From G963692885 sp964658655 (GTDB lineage: Bacteria > Acidobacteriota > Terriglobia > Terriglobales > Acidobacteriaceae): DNA of 64,000 nt. Under the pieces are notes generated by a model. The model had not been told where the DNA came from, ran no database searches, and saw only the letters and a program-made list of their open reading frames with translations. Position numbers and translations under genes: made by a program. Location: the NCBI GenBank assembly GCA_964658655.1, contig CAZZZL010000001.1, positions 142,649-206,648 of the forward strand. The letters are read 5' to 3'. Below are positions 35,900-45,191 of the stretch, one piece after another. The stretch's first letter is position 1. Each line of letters opens with the position of its first letter.

Positions 35900-36797
35900 A
35901 AATAGCGGCGCCGCCCGTGCTGGACAGGATCGCGCTGGCACCGAGCATGATGTTTTTCGCCGTGCTGTAAGGGATATAAATAATATCCTCAGCCTGCAGT
36001 TGGATATCCGGCCCTGTCCCGTTTTCTAGACATTTCAAGCAAATCGGAATTTCAACTGGACCGTCCGGCGAATTTCGTAACAGCCGGGCGTGCACTTCGG
36101 AGGCCGTTTTCGTGGTTCCGGCAGCGAGGGCAATAGCCTGCATCAGAGTCAGCCGCGCGTCATTGGCCATCACATAGCCCCCCGGGTGGACGACGTCGCC
36201 AAGCACGTAGACGATGCCGGCTTTTGGAACGATCACGAGATCGCCCGGATAGACCAGCAATGTATTCTTCAGGGCTTCAGAGGGAAGGTTCACCAGCGAA
36301 GCCTGGAGCGTTTCGCCGCGAAGGCCGCGTCGCCGCACAGTCACGTTGATGTCGGCAGCCGGTGTCAGGCCCCCTGCCATCGAGAGAACATCCATTAAAT
36401 TGCGCGGGATGGTCATTGGATAGCTTCCGGGATGCTGTACCTGTCCACTCACTGCTACGTTTGCTGCGGCGTACTGATCTACGCCAACGTTCACTTGTGC
36501 GTTTCGAATGAAATGGCCGGAGGCGAGCGCCGTGCTGACCATTCGCTCGGCCTGGGCAGGTGTAAGACCCTCCACGACCATTTCTCCTACAAGGGGCAGG
36601 GTGATTGAACCGCGATCCGTAATGCGAACATGCTTCTGCAGTTCAGGGACGTCGAATACAGAAACACTGACCAAATCGCCGGCTGAAAGGAGCAACGACT
36701 CTGCGGGGAGCATTGCAGTCTGCTCCTGACCTCCGCATAAAGGATAAGGCGAAGAAAGCAGCATGCATAGCAACGAGATGGCAAAGAGCCTAGACAT
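35886..36797 (-). CDS. Wza-type polysaccharide export outer-membrane protein
   Basis: This secreted protein of about 303 residues forms the export channel or its periplasmic part. The start at 36797 (MSRLFAISLLCMLLSS) gives a signal peptide and overlaps the kinase stop by eight bases. The Poly_export domain begins LSAGDLVSVSVFDVPEL and is followed by two SLBB domains (NVAVSGQVQHPGSYPM and GIVYVLGDVVHPGGYVM). A hydrophobic C-terminal stretch may be the membrane anchor. It is cotranscribed with the Wzc-like kinase. Confidence 0.93.
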   Translation of the reverse strand: MSRLFAISLLCMLLSSPYPLCGGQEQTAMLPAESLLLSAGDLVSVSVFDVPELQKHVRITDRGSITLPLVGEMVVEGLTPAQAERMVSTALASGHFIRNAQVNVGVDQYAAANVAVSGQVQHPGSYPMTIPRNLMDVLSMAGGLTPAADINVTVRRRGLRGETLQASLVNLPSEALKNTLLVYPGDLVIVPKAGIVYVLGDVVHPGGYVMANDARLTLMQAIALAAGTTKTASEVHARLLRNSPDGPVEIPICLKCLENGTGPDIQLQAEDIIYIPYSTAKNIMLGASAILSSTGGAAIYAAH

Positions 36798-39102
36798 TGG
36801 CCGTGACTCCAGCACCACCGTTGTCCCCGTAGGAATAGCCGTAATAATCTGCATAGTCGCTTGAAGTAGGCTCTACTCCATTCAAGACAACAGCAACATT
36901 CACGGGATTGCCATTTGAATTCAGTTTGCGATAAGCGCTCTTGATTCCGTGCATGGTGGAGACGTGTTGACGCGCGATGAGTAAGGTGATGTCTACAAGT
37001 CGCGAGAGCAGCACGGCATCCGTGACGGCAAGCGAAGGTGGCGAGTCAATCAGAATGAAATCAAAGTGTTCCGACCATTCCTTTAGCAATGATTGCAGTC
37101 TTGGCGAACTAAGTAGTTCTGCCGGATACGGCGGTCTCGGTCCGGCTGTCAGCACCCAGACATCATCGCGACCGCCAATGGACCGGAGAGCCGTCGGTGC
37201 GTCGACCTCCGAAAGCATCGTGCTCAGACCTCGCAGATTCGGGATATCGAGCTTGTCGTGCAGCGTTGGCCGTCGAAGATCAGCGTCGATTACCAGCACC
37301 CGCCGCCCTTGCTGACCCAGGATCGTCGCGAGATGCAGTGCTGTTGTGCTCTTGCCTTCACCCGGTTGCGCGCTTGTGAGGAGAATTATCTTCGGATATT
37401 GCTGACTGCGGGACAGCATCAGAGAGGTCCGGACTGAACGTAATGCCTCTGCGTAATTTGAGCCGGAGTCAAGCGGCACGAGTCGCTGCACAGCGCGCAC
37501 GGCATCTCCAGCAGTACTTTTAAGGCGAGCTCTTACACGTAGCTGAGGCAGGGTCCTTGGCCAGCTCCGGTGTGTTTTGAATGAAGGAAGAACAGCAAAT
37601 GGAGGAGTACCTAGAAGACTTTCAATCTGGTCGGCTGAATAGATTCCCTTGTCGTGATTGTCGACGAAGAACGCAGTGATGCAGCCAAGGCACAACCCGC
37701 ATAGCGACCCTGCGAGCATAGTCATGGGAATATTCGGTTGCTTGGCATGCTTGCGAGAGGGGGTGCGTCCCGGATCGACTACGGTCACATTGCTAGCCTT
37801 GAAACCACTGAGCAGTTTCGCATTCTCTATCTTCTTTTTCAGGCCCTCAAGAAGCTCGCGACTGGCATCGGCATCTTCCTTTGCGACAACGAACTCCATG
37901 GCGCCGGCGCTCAACTTCTGTACGAGCGATCGCTGCGTTTGAAAGCTCTTCCGGGCGGCATTTTCCGCAGAGAGCGCCACCTCAAGGTTGGCATGAGCAC
38001 GCTTGCGAATCCTCACAATCTCGTCATGGATGGAATTCTGCACACTTACCAGTTGCGCTCGCTGCTGCAGGATGAGCGGATAGTCCCGGTCATACTTCGT
38101 CAGGTCCTGCTGCAGCCTGGCCTTGAGTTCCGTCTCTCGCGCCCGTAACTGCTGGATGGGAGCGAGCGTAAGGACAGCTCCTGTAGACGGCGCACCGCTG
38201 GAGGCCGCCGTAAGCATGCCAATATCCTCCGGATTGCCCGTCGCGGCGGCATTCTCGAGCGCCTGTGCCATGATCCGATCTGCCTCGTTGGCGACGAGTT
38301 CATGATTCAATTCGTCAAGCCGTGTCAGGACAACATTGTGCTCTTCATCCGGCGCGAACAAACCGTTTTCCCGCTCGATACGGAGCACTTTCGCCTGGGA
38401 CGCATTGGCCTGCTCCTCTATACCGTCCAGCTGGCCTTTCAACCACTCGGACACCTGGGCAGTTGCCTGAGAACGGGTGGTGAAGTTGTAGTTCGAGAAC
38501 TCTGCGATCAGGTTGTTGACCACACTCGCGGCGGTCTCTGGCGAGGTACTGAGAAAAGCTATGTTGATGATTCGCGTGCCGGGTTCGATTTGTACCTTCA
38601 GATGTTTCGAGAATGTTTTGAGTGCCCGCCTCCGTCTCTCGGGAGCGTACTCGAGTGGAAGACTTAAATTCTGAATCATAGGCTTGTCCCAAGGGGTTAG
38701 CCACGTAGGAAGACGGAGCCATGCGTGGATGCCGGTAAAATCGTCGTTCGCTTCGAGATTGTCATCGTGAATAACCCGCAGAGCAAGGGTGTCCGAAGTC
38801 AACACGCGTGCCTGTGTCTGCAGCGTGATGTTGTAATCCAGCGCGTCTGAAGCGCCAGCCTCGGCTGTGCCAAGTGCGCTCTCAAGGCCGAGTGCATCCG
38901 AGTCATCTTTTTGTATCTGGATGGCTGCAACGCCCTCATACCGTCGCGTACTGAACACACACTTCAGGACAGCCAGTACCATACAGACCAGGCATATGGA
39001 GAGGACTATGCTGCGCCTGCGTCGAAGGACCGCGGCTACATCGTGCATGGTCAGGTCCGTCTGAAGTATCGGTCCGCTGCCTGCTTCTGAATACGTGTTC
39101 AA
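36790..39102 (-). CDS. Wzc-type polysaccharide co-polymerase / bacterial tyrosine autokinase
   Basis: This 770-residue inner-membrane protein regulates chain length and export. The N-terminus has a Wzz domain with one membrane helix near residue 32 and a second near 455-475, bracketing a long periplasmic coiled coil. The C-terminal BY-kinase domain holds the Walker A PGEGKSTTALHLA near 580, the Walker A' VLVIDADLRRPTLH, and IDSPPSLAVTDA. The tail has five tyrosines in YADYYGYSYG, the usual autophosphorylation cluster. It starts at TTG 39102 with GAGG upstream. It heads the export part of the locus. Confidence 0.95.
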   Translation of the reverse strand: MNTYSEAGSGPILQTDLTMHDVAAVLRRRRSIVLSICLVCMVLAVLKCVFSTRRYEGVAAIQIQKDDSDALGLESALGTAEAGASDALDYNITLQTQARVLTSDTLALRVIHDDNLEANDDFTGIHAWLRLPTWLTPWDKPMIQNLSLPLEYAPERRRRALKTFSKHLKVQIEPGTRIINIAFLSTSPETAASVVNNLIAEFSNYNFTTRSQATAQVSEWLKGQLDGIEEQANASQAKVLRIERENGLFAPDEEHNVVLTRLDELNHELVANEADRIMAQALENAAATGNPEDIGMLTAASSGAPSTGAVLTLAPIQQLRARETELKARLQQDLTKYDRDYPLILQQRAQLVSVQNSIHDEIVRIRKRAHANLEVALSAENAARKSFQTQRSLVQKLSAGAMEFVVAKEDADASRELLEGLKKKIENAKLLSGFKASNVTVVDPGRTPSRKHAKQPNIPMTMLAGSLCGLCLGCITAFFVDNHDKGIYSADQIESLLGTPPFAVLPSFKTHRSWPRTLPQLRVRARLKSTAGDAVRAVQRLVPLDSGSNYAEALRSVRTSLMLSRSQQYPKIILLTSAQPGEGKSTTALHLATILGQQGRRVLVIDADLRRPTLHDKLDIPNLRGLSTMLSEVDAPTALRSIGGRDDVWVLTAGPRPPYPAELLSSPRLQSLLKEWSEHFDFILIDSPPSLAVTDAVLLSRLVDITLLIARQHVSTMHGIKSAYRKLNSNGNPVNVAVVLNGVEPTSSDYADYYGYSYGDNGGAGVTANV

Positions 39103-39294
39103 AGGAGTGCCTCAAATCAAATGATGGACGGGTCGGTCAAATTGCAACTGGCGTCAGTCGTACTGCCGCAAGCCCGGCACGGGTCAGACGTAATATGACA
39201 CTTACACTATGCCACTAATTCATAAACCCGGTATTTAGCCGATGACTGTTACCTGTTTACCAGCAGCAGTGCGAAGGCGATACAGAATTGCGTC
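39103..39294 (-). promoter_or_regulatory. Intergenic region upstream of the Wzc-like gene
   Basis: This is a 192-base gap between the flippase stop and the kinase start, relatively AT-rich. It probably carries the promoter of the export operon. I see no consensus -35/-10 pair, no sigma-54 motif and no strong hairpin, so the element itself is not located. Confidence 0.3.
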
Positions 39295-40602
39295 TTACTC
39301 ACTGATTAGCATTACCGATTTGGGAATTTCACCGTGACTTGCCGATTGCCTATGGGCAGAGAGCCAGATAAGGATCAGCCAATTCGCTGCAGCGAGTGAG
39401 CCGTCCGTGAGAAGGCTGGCCACGGCTGCGCCTTGCCAGGACCATCGCGGAATCAAGACGAGATTCAGAAGCAGGTTCAACAGCGCTGCGACCAACTGGC
39501 TGGCTGTACGCCACCATTGTGAACTGGTGGCAGTGATGCAATCCCCGGCAGAGAGGTGGAAGCTGCGCAGCAGTGGGAGCAGGCAGAGCCAGCGAATTGC
39601 GCTGACGCTTTCGGCGTAACTTGGCCCCATGAGAAGTGGCACGATACCTGCGCCGATCGCCAGTATTACGGCGACCGCAACAGCGTAGAGCGATGTCTTC
39701 GAGATCAGACGCCGCACAAATGGTCGCATCGCCTGGGCGCCCGCATGGCCGCGCTTGAAGAACTCCGGCAGTGCCGCGCCGTGAATTGCAGTAATTGGCG
39801 CGCAGGCAATGTCGATGATGCGATATGCAGTGCCGTAGATCCCGGCGGCACGCAGTTGTCCCAAGCTGACCAGCATCGCTTTGTCGACATCGTTATAGAT
39901 GGACGTGGTGGAGTTCGCCATGGAGAAGCCGAGTCCCTCTATCCACGACTTACGAGAGATGCGCGCAAATACAGGACGGCCGAGATGGATCGTGACGAGC
40001 CCTACAGCGACCGTTGCGCCGGCGACGGACGCTGCCAGGTAGAGCCGCGCCCATGCCATGGCGGACGCCAGGCCAGTGTGCGCATGAAAGAATAGGAAGG
40101 CGGCTGCCAGAAGTCGAATGACGCTGGTGATTGCAACAATCTGCGCGGTGTCCCGCAGGCGGTGGAAGGCCTGGAACGCCTGGCTCGACAACTCGGCGAG
40201 CCTGGCAAATACTGTGTCTGCGACCGCAATGAATGGAACTATGAGCAGTAGCTGAGCCGAGAAAAACAGGTGAGCCAGCCCATATACCAGTGAGAGAACG
40301 ATCACACTCAGGCTTGCCGTCATCACCAGGGCATTGCCCCAGGCGCGGGGGAAACTTGCGGGGTCGCGGCTGACACTGCGAAGCATCAACATGCCGCTGC
40401 CCCAGGTCGCGAACTGGGCCAGCACGGCAATCAGGGAGGCAACACCGATGAATGCGCCGTATTGCCGGCTACCGAGGGCTCGTCCAATCAGGATGAAATA
40501 AAAGCCTTGCATCAGCAATTTCGCCGCCTGGCCACTCAACACCCACATAGAGTTGCGCCGCAATGAATGGCTTTCTCCGCCCTCATCAACTTGCGCGTTC
40601 AA
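39295..40602 (-). CDS. Wzx-type oligosaccharide flippase (polysaccharide_synt family)
   Basis: This protein of about 435 residues has twelve or more predicted membrane helices and probably moves lipid-linked repeat units across the inner membrane. The first helix is SMWVLSGQAAKLLMQGFYFILIG. Family features include ALGSRQYGAFIGVASLIAVL and FSMANSTTSIYNDVDKAMLVSL. The likely start is the TTG at 40602, overlapping the GT4 stop (TTGA); an ATG at 40548 is an alternative. The frame to 40683 lies inside the GT4 gene. It is probably cotranscribed with that GT4. Confidence 0.9.
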   Translation of the reverse strand: MNAQVDEGGESHSLRRNSMWVLSGQAAKLLMQGFYFILIGRALGSRQYGAFIGVASLIAVLAQFATWGSGMLMLRSVSRDPASFPRAWGNALVMTASLSVIVLSLVYGLAHLFFSAQLLLIVPFIAVADTVFARLAELSSQAFQAFHRLRDTAQIVAITSVIRLLAAAFLFFHAHTGLASAMAWARLYLAASVAGATVAVGLVTIHLGRPVFARISRKSWIEGLGFSMANSTTSIYNDVDKAMLVSLGQLRAAGIYGTAYRIIDIACAPITAIHGAALPEFFKRGHAGAQAMRPFVRRLISKTSLYAVAVAVILAIGAGIVPLLMGPSYAESVSAIRWLCLLPLLRSFHLSAGDCITATSSQWWRTASQLVAALLNLLLNLVLIPRWSWQGAAVASLLTDGSLAAANWLILIWLSAHRQSASHGEIPKSVMLISE

Positions 40603-41819
40603 GGTAGCGCTTCGCGACGAGGAGTCAGTCCTTCCGAGACGGCAGTGATCAGATCCACATAGGCAGCGGCGACGGCCGGCCATCGATAGTTGCGCAGAAA
40701 GCTCTGCCGCCCTTCGCGTCGCAAAAGCTTCGCAACTCCGGTCTTGCCGAGCAGCCGCTCGATTGCATTTGCGAGTGCAATTGCGTCAGAGGGAGGAATG
40801 AGCAGCGCGCCACCCTCAAAGAAAACTTCAGGGATGCCTCCGACACACGACGCGACTACCGGCACGCCGCTCGCCATCGCCTCCACGTTTGCCAGGCCGA
40901 AAGCTTCGTCGCCCAGCCAGGGCGACACCACGATCGCAGCGGACCGCATGGCTTCCGCGACGTGCTCGATGCCGGTGTATGCTTCAAACCAAACGTTGTC
41001 CGCTGCTTTCGACCTCAGGCGGCGAACGTACTCATCGTAGTCCGAGCGGCTGGTTGCAACTTCGGTGGAAGTTCCCGGCTCCGAGCGCTCGATGATGAGC
41101 AGCCGGATGCCGATGCCGCGACCTCGCAACAACCGCGCAGCGTCCAGCAATACATGAACGCCTGCGTGGTGCGTAAGCGGGCCTGCGTAGACGATCAGCG
41201 GATCCCAACCGCTCATTGCAGGGGGTTCAAGGGGATCGGGAAAGAACAGTGTGTCATCAGCGCCGAACGGCAGCACGGCGGCCCGCATATGCAACCGGTA
41301 TTTCTCATACGACTGGTGCTGCAGGAATTCTGTCGGGAACACTACGCGCGCCATGCGGCCCGCTACATGCCGGACCATCGGTCGCGGGGCGACGGCCAGC
41401 TGGGTGTCATTCATCGCCAGGATCACCGGGTTCTGCTTGCGATGATCCAGCTGGGCCCAGACCATCGCGAGTGCCATTTCCGGCCGGTTATGCACGTAGA
41501 TGATGTCGTTCGTCTCAAGCCTGGCGACGAAACCTCGCAGCAGTCTGGCGTAGAAACGCGCGCGCCTCCTCCAGAGCACTGGATGTTGCAGCGGACGAGG
41601 CAGCAGGCTGATCTTTCCCATTTCTGGCGCAACCCATACGTACGGAAATCCCCATGACTCATCTGCTTCCGGACAGACGACGACCGTCTGCTCCTGGAGT
41701 CCGGCTGCGGCGACAACACCGGCTACCCACTGCGCGGAAGCTCCTCCCATGGACCGGGAGAATGGCTCAGCGTCGGGAAGGATGTGGTACACCGCCACTA
41801 GGCGTCCGTGACCCTGCAA
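40599..41819 (-). CDS. Family 4 glycosyltransferase
   Basis: This 406-residue GT-B enzyme starts at TTG 41819. The acceptor half has EPFSRSMGGASAQWVAGVVAAAG and IIYVHNRPEMALAM. The donor half opens LIVYAGPLTHHAGVHVLLDAARLL and has AFGLANVEAMASGVPVVASCVGGIPEVFFEGG, the E-x7-E-like region. It is the fifth glycosyltransferase of the locus and precedes the flippase. Its specific sugar is not deducible. Confidence 0.92.
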   Translation of the reverse strand: MQGHGRLVAVYHILPDAEPFSRSMGGASAQWVAGVVAAAGLQEQTVVVCPEADESWGFPYVWVAPEMGKISLLPRPLQHPVLWRRRARFYARLLRGFVARLETNDIIYVHNRPEMALAMVWAQLDHRKQNPVILAMNDTQLAVAPRPMVRHVAGRMARVVFPTEFLQHQSYEKYRLHMRAAVLPFGADDTLFFPDPLEPPAMSGWDPLIVYAGPLTHHAGVHVLLDAARLLRGRGIGIRLLIIERSEPGTSTEVATSRSDYDEYVRRLRSKAADNVWFEAYTGIEHVAEAMRSAAIVVSPWLGDEAFGLANVEAMASGVPVVASCVGGIPEVFFEGGALLIPPSDAIALANAIERLLGKTGVAKLLRREGRQSFLRNYRWPAVAAAYVDLITAVSEGLTPRREALP

Positions 41820-41946
41820 ATACGGTGAGACCGGGTGTAGTGACTGGAGTATAGGCGCATCATCACCATCCTACGATGGAGTTGTTGCGTATTCCCGGCA
41901 AGGCCTTCCCAAAACGGGTCAGCAGGCAGGACTTTAGAAGTATCGC

Positions 41947-41968
41947 GTCCGCAGCGGATGCTGCTGAC
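41947..41968 (-). terminator. Hairpin after dut
   Basis: Directly after the dut stop on the minus strand is GTC-a-GCAGC-atcc-GCTGC-g-GAC, an eight-pair stem with one mismatch. No U-run follows, so intrinsic termination is uncertain. Confidence 0.35.
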
Positions 41969-42463
41969 TCAACGGCCGCTGGAGCCGAAGCCTTTTGCCG
42001 CACGGACGGTATCGGACAGTTCTTCGACGATCTGGATCGTGCGATCGGTCTCTGAGCGGAAGAGCGACATCTGCACAATCCTGTCGCCTTTTTTGACCTG
42101 CACGGATGCATCCGCATGGACTAGTCGAGCGTCAGTCAATAGGCCAGAGCTATCACGAACGGTCTCGAGTGAGCTTTTAGGTTGATTGACGTTCATCAGG
42201 CAGACCAGTATTTCGCCGCGATAGCCCGCGTCGATACGGCCTCCAAGATAAGTGATGCCTTTCATCGCCATGGAAGAACGATCTCCAAGGACGAATCCAT
42301 ACCCTTCAGGGCCTTCAACCGCAATGCCGGTGCGGAGCCTCGTGAGGATGCCAGGCTGAAGGGTGGCATCCTCGAGTGCATATAGGTCAAACCCGATATC
42401 GCTCCCTGCGTGACTTACCGTAGGAGCTTTTGCATCAGGGTGAAGCAACTTCACTTTCAACAT
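41969..42463 (-). CDS. dut: Deoxyuridine 5'-triphosphate nucleotidohydrolase (dUTPase)
   Basis: This 164-residue trimeric dUTPase hydrolyses dUTP to dUMP, keeping uracil out of DNA. The five motifs are readable: GSDIGFDLYA, DRSSMAMKG, LGGRIDAGYRGEILVCL with the catalytic aspartate, GDRIVQMSLF, and RAAKGFGSSGR at the end. Length is slightly above the usual 145-155 because of a short insertion before motif 4 (KSSLETVRDSSGLLTDARLVHAD). It starts nine bases after the small basic protein gene, so the two probably share a promoter. Confidence 0.95.
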   Translation of the reverse strand: MLKVKLLHPDAKAPTVSHAGSDIGFDLYALEDATLQPGILTRLRTGIAVEGPEGYGFVLGDRSSMAMKGITYLGGRIDAGYRGEILVCLMNVNQPKSSLETVRDSSGLLTDARLVHADASVQVKKGDRIVQMSLFRSETDRTIQIVEELSDTVRAAKGFGSSGR

Positions 42464-42472
42464 ACTTTCAGT

Positions 42473-42703
42473 TTACTTCCCCGCTTTTTGTTTCGCCCAG
42501 CGCAGCCTTTGTGCTTCGGCAATGCGCTTACGCCCTTCAGCGCTCATGTTACGGCGGCCGCCCGAGCGCGACAGGCCATTGCCATTCGCCACAAATTTGG
42601 CCAATGCTGGTCCGAGACCATTACTTCCCTTGATCAATTCCTTGGCGTGGATCAGCTTGGTGATTTCTTCGTCCAGTGCTGCGATGATTTCCGCTCGACT
42701 CAT
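42473..42703 (-). CDS. Small basic protein with C-terminal MSAEGRKRIAEAQRLRWA motif
   Basis: This 76-residue protein begins with a helix (SRAEIIAALDEEITKLIHAKELI) and ends with the arginine-rich helix GRRNMSAEGRKRIAEAQRLRWA plus a lysine tail. I recall similar tails as common in acidobacterial proteins and read them as possible DNA-binding helices; this is from memory, not a search. AAGGGG precedes the ATG. It lies directly upstream of dut and divergent from otsB. Confidence 0.8.
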   Translation of the reverse strand: MSRAEIIAALDEEITKLIHAKELIKGSNGLGPALAKFVANGNGLSRSGGRRNMSAEGRKRIAEAQRLRWAKQKAGK

Positions 42704-42803
42704 GGGTCCCCTTATCTTTGACTCTGCACAAATTACTTCTCAAGAACCAGCATAAACTTTATCTGGAGTTACACACAGTTGTTGATCGCACTGTTGCATA
42801 AAT

Positions 42804-42833
42804 TTGAGTAACCAATTCCAGATTAACTTTAAT
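42804..42833 (+). promoter_or_regulatory. Candidate sigma-70 promoter for otsB-otsA
   Basis: TTGAGT (42804-42809) and TTTAAT (42828-42833) are 18 bases apart within an AT-rich divergent intergenic region. The predicted start near 42840 gives a leader of about 25 bases to otsB. The match is good at the -10 box and fair at the -35 box. Confidence 0.45.
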
Positions 42834-42864
42834 ATTCCGGATGGCGAAAGAATAGCGCATCCTA

Positions 42865-43704
42865 TTGCTAGTGAACGGACGAACACCAACCAGATGGACA
42901 GATCTTCCGAAAGATCATCCTTTCTTTAGGCAACTTTCGATAACTCCCAGCGCGGTCCTGATGCTTGATTATGATGGCACGCTTGCCCCTTTTCGTGAGG
43001 ACCGCCTGCAGACGCAATTCTACCCCGGTGTACGAGCGCGCCTCGACAGGCTATCCGCAATCAATGGTGACAAGCTTGTATTCATCAGCGGGCGTAATGC
43101 GCGTGAACTTCGCGACCTGATGGCCCTCACCAAGCCGGTGGACATCTGGGGCTCGCATGGTCGTGAGCTTCTGGAAGCAAACGGAAGCTATTCCATTGCG
43201 CCGCTAACTCGCGATGAGGAAACAGTGTTAAACGAGACGAGAAACACACTGGAGAAAGAATATGACACGGCGATTCTTGAACTCAAGCCAAACAGCATCG
43301 CCGTCCATTGGCGGAAAGCCGGGGCGCGTAAAGATGAGGTTGAAGCGCGGATGGGGCAGCTGTTTGAAAAGATTTGTTTGAATTCGGTTCAAGGGAGAGT
43401 CAATCTGCTTGCCTTTGATGGAGGACTGGAACTCCGAGCAGGCGATGGTAATAAGGGTTCTGCTGTGCGCTCAATTGTTGAAAAGCTGCCGGAAGATACA
43501 TTGGCTTCTTTCCTCGGCGATGATGTTACCGACGAGGACGCGTTTGAAGTTCTCCAGGAGGAACCGTACAAGGCGCGTACCTGTTCGGCATTAGTGCGCG
43601 ACAAATCCAGACCAAGCTATGCGCAACTTTGGGTTCGTCCTCCTGCCGAGTTATTGCAGTTTCTTGATGTCTGGATCCAGGCCCGGGAGAATCGGTCACG
43701 ATGA
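42865..43704 (+). CDS. otsB: Trehalose-6-phosphate phosphatase
   Basis: This 279-residue HAD-family phosphatase releases trehalose from its 6-phosphate. D35 and D37 lie in LMLDYDGTLAPF (motif I). VFISGRNARELRDL is motif II, and FLGDDVTDEDAFEVL is motif IV. The start is TTG 42865 or GTG 42871. The stop overlaps the otsA start by four bases, so phosphatase and synthase are coupled. Trehalose is a desiccation and osmotic protectant. Confidence 0.95.
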   Translation: MLVNGRTPTRWTDLPKDHPFFRQLSITPSAVLMLDYDGTLAPFREDRLQTQFYPGVRARLDRLSAINGDKLVFISGRNARELRDLMALTKPVDIWGSHGRELLEANGSYSIAPLTRDEETVLNETRNTLEKEYDTAILELKPNSIAVHWRKAGARKDEVEARMGQLFEKICLNSVQGRVNLLAFDGGLELRAGDGNKGSAVRSIVEKLPEDTLASFLGDDVTDEDAFEVLQEEPYKARTCSALVRDKSRPSYAQLWVRPPAELLQFLDVWIQARENRSR

Positions 43705-45191
43705 CGAAACGTTCACAACAACTCATCGTAGTTTCCAACAGGCTGCCAATCTCCTTCAAGCGAGATAAGAATCATCTGAAGGCTGAACCATCCAGCGGCG
43801 GACTGGTAAGTGCTCTGGTTCCCATACTGAAGGAACACGGCGGGACATGGATTGGCAGTCCCGGGATCGCGGGGCTTGGCGATGAAATCAGCGACTCGAG
43901 CCCGGCGGCAGATGAGACAGAGATACAAAAGCTGCTCGATGAGTCGCACGATAATGCTTATCGCTACCTGGCAGTGCACCTGACACAGGATGAGCAGACT
44001 AATTTTTACGAGGGGTTCTCGAATGAGATTATCTGGCCCCTGTTTCATGACCTGCAGTCCCGTTGCAGGTTCTTCCCGAAGTACTGGGATTACTACCAGC
44101 GGGTGAATAAGAAGTTCGCTGACGTAACCCTGCAGGCCGGGCAATCCGATGACATCATCTGGATCCAGGATTACCAGCTCATGCAGGTGGCAGCGTATCT
44201 GCGGAAACGCCGGTCAAAGGCAAAAATTGCTTTCTTCATGCACATACCTTTTCCCGCTCCGGATATTTTCGAAAAGCTTCCCTGGCGGCAACAGATACTG
44301 GAAGGACTGCTTCAACATGACCTGGTTGGATTGCAGACGGCACGGGATGAGCGCAATTTCGGTGCCTGTATCCGTACCTTCCTTCCTGCAGCAAAAGTCG
44401 AACGCCAGGGCGATGCCCGAATCATCCATTATGGCGATCACCTAACACGGGTGCAATTCTTTCCGATCAGTATCGACTTCAAACAGTTCAGTGAGGCAGC
44501 GCAAAAAAAGTCCGTGTTAGAGCGGGCAGCCAAGGTCCGCGAAGAGCTTCGAGACGTTCACATCGCCCTTGGTGTTGATCGGCTGGACTACACCAAGGGA
44601 ATTCCCGAAAGACTAAGAGCCTTCTCGGCACTCCTGCGCGACTATCCTGACCTGCGCGGGAAGGTAACTCTTTTCCAGATCGTGGTTCCCAGTCGGGAGA
44701 CTATTGTTGGCTATCAGACCCTGATGGCAGAGATCGAGCGATCCGTCACACATATCAATGGAGAGTACGGCAATACAGGCTGGACTCCTGTGCATTATCT
44801 TCACCGCTCTATTCCACGTGACGAACTCATCGCGCTCTACCGGGCGTCCAATACAGCGCTGATTACTCCGTTGAAGGATGGCATGAATTTAGTAGCGAAG
44901 GAATATTGTGCGGCGAGAACGGATAATGATGGTCTGCTGATTCTCAGTGAGTTTGCGGGTGCCGCGCCGCAGCTTCAGCGGGGCGCGATGCTCGTCAATC
45001 CTTACGATGAAATAGGTGTAGCAGAAGCGCTGAATCGGTCTATTCACATGACGCGAGAAGAGCGCCGGACCCGCATGAGCAGGCTTCGCGGAGAGATACG
45101 CCGGCACGATATCCTGCGCTGGCGCGACGACTTCTTCGCTGCCCTTTCGGCTAAATTGCCGAACAGCAGCGAAGAGTCATTTACAACTTAG
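43701..45191 (+). CDS. otsA: Trehalose-6-phosphate synthase
   Basis: This 496-residue GT20 enzyme joins UDP-glucose and glucose 6-phosphate. Marks are VSNRLPISF, the GGLVSAL loop, WPLFHD, IWIQDYQLMQVAAYLR, FFMHIPFPAPDIFEKLPW, GVDRLDYTKGIPERLRAF, and LVAKEYCAAR. Length is standard. It follows otsB with overlap. Its last 11 bases overlap the 3' end of treZ on the other strand. Confidence 0.96.
   Translation: MTKRSQQLIVVSNRLPISFKRDKNHLKAEPSSGGLVSALVPILKEHGGTWIGSPGIAGLGDEISDSSPAADETEIQKLLDESHDNAYRYLAVHLTQDEQTNFYEGFSNEIIWPLFHDLQSRCRFFPKYWDYYQRVNKKFADVTLQAGQSDDIIWIQDYQLMQVAAYLRKRRSKAKIAFFMHIPFPAPDIFEKLPWRQQILEGLLQHDLVGLQTARDERNFGACIRTFLPAAKVERQGDARIIHYGDHLTRVQFFPISIDFKQFSEAAQKKSVLERAAKVREELRDVHIALGVDRLDYTKGIPERLRAFSALLRDYPDLRGKVTLFQIVVPSRETIVGYQTLMAEIERSVTHINGEYGNTGWTPVHYLHRSIPRDELIALYRASNTALITPLKDGMNLVAKEYCAARTDNDGLLILSEFAGAAPQLQRGAMLVNPYDEIGVAEALNRSIHMTREERRTRMSRLRGEIRRHDILRWRDDFFAALSAKLPNSSEESFTT

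Noticed and set aside
39103..39294. Sigma-54 promoter for the export operon
   Set aside because: No GG-N10-GC pair with the TGGCAC/TTGC pattern was found in the gap.
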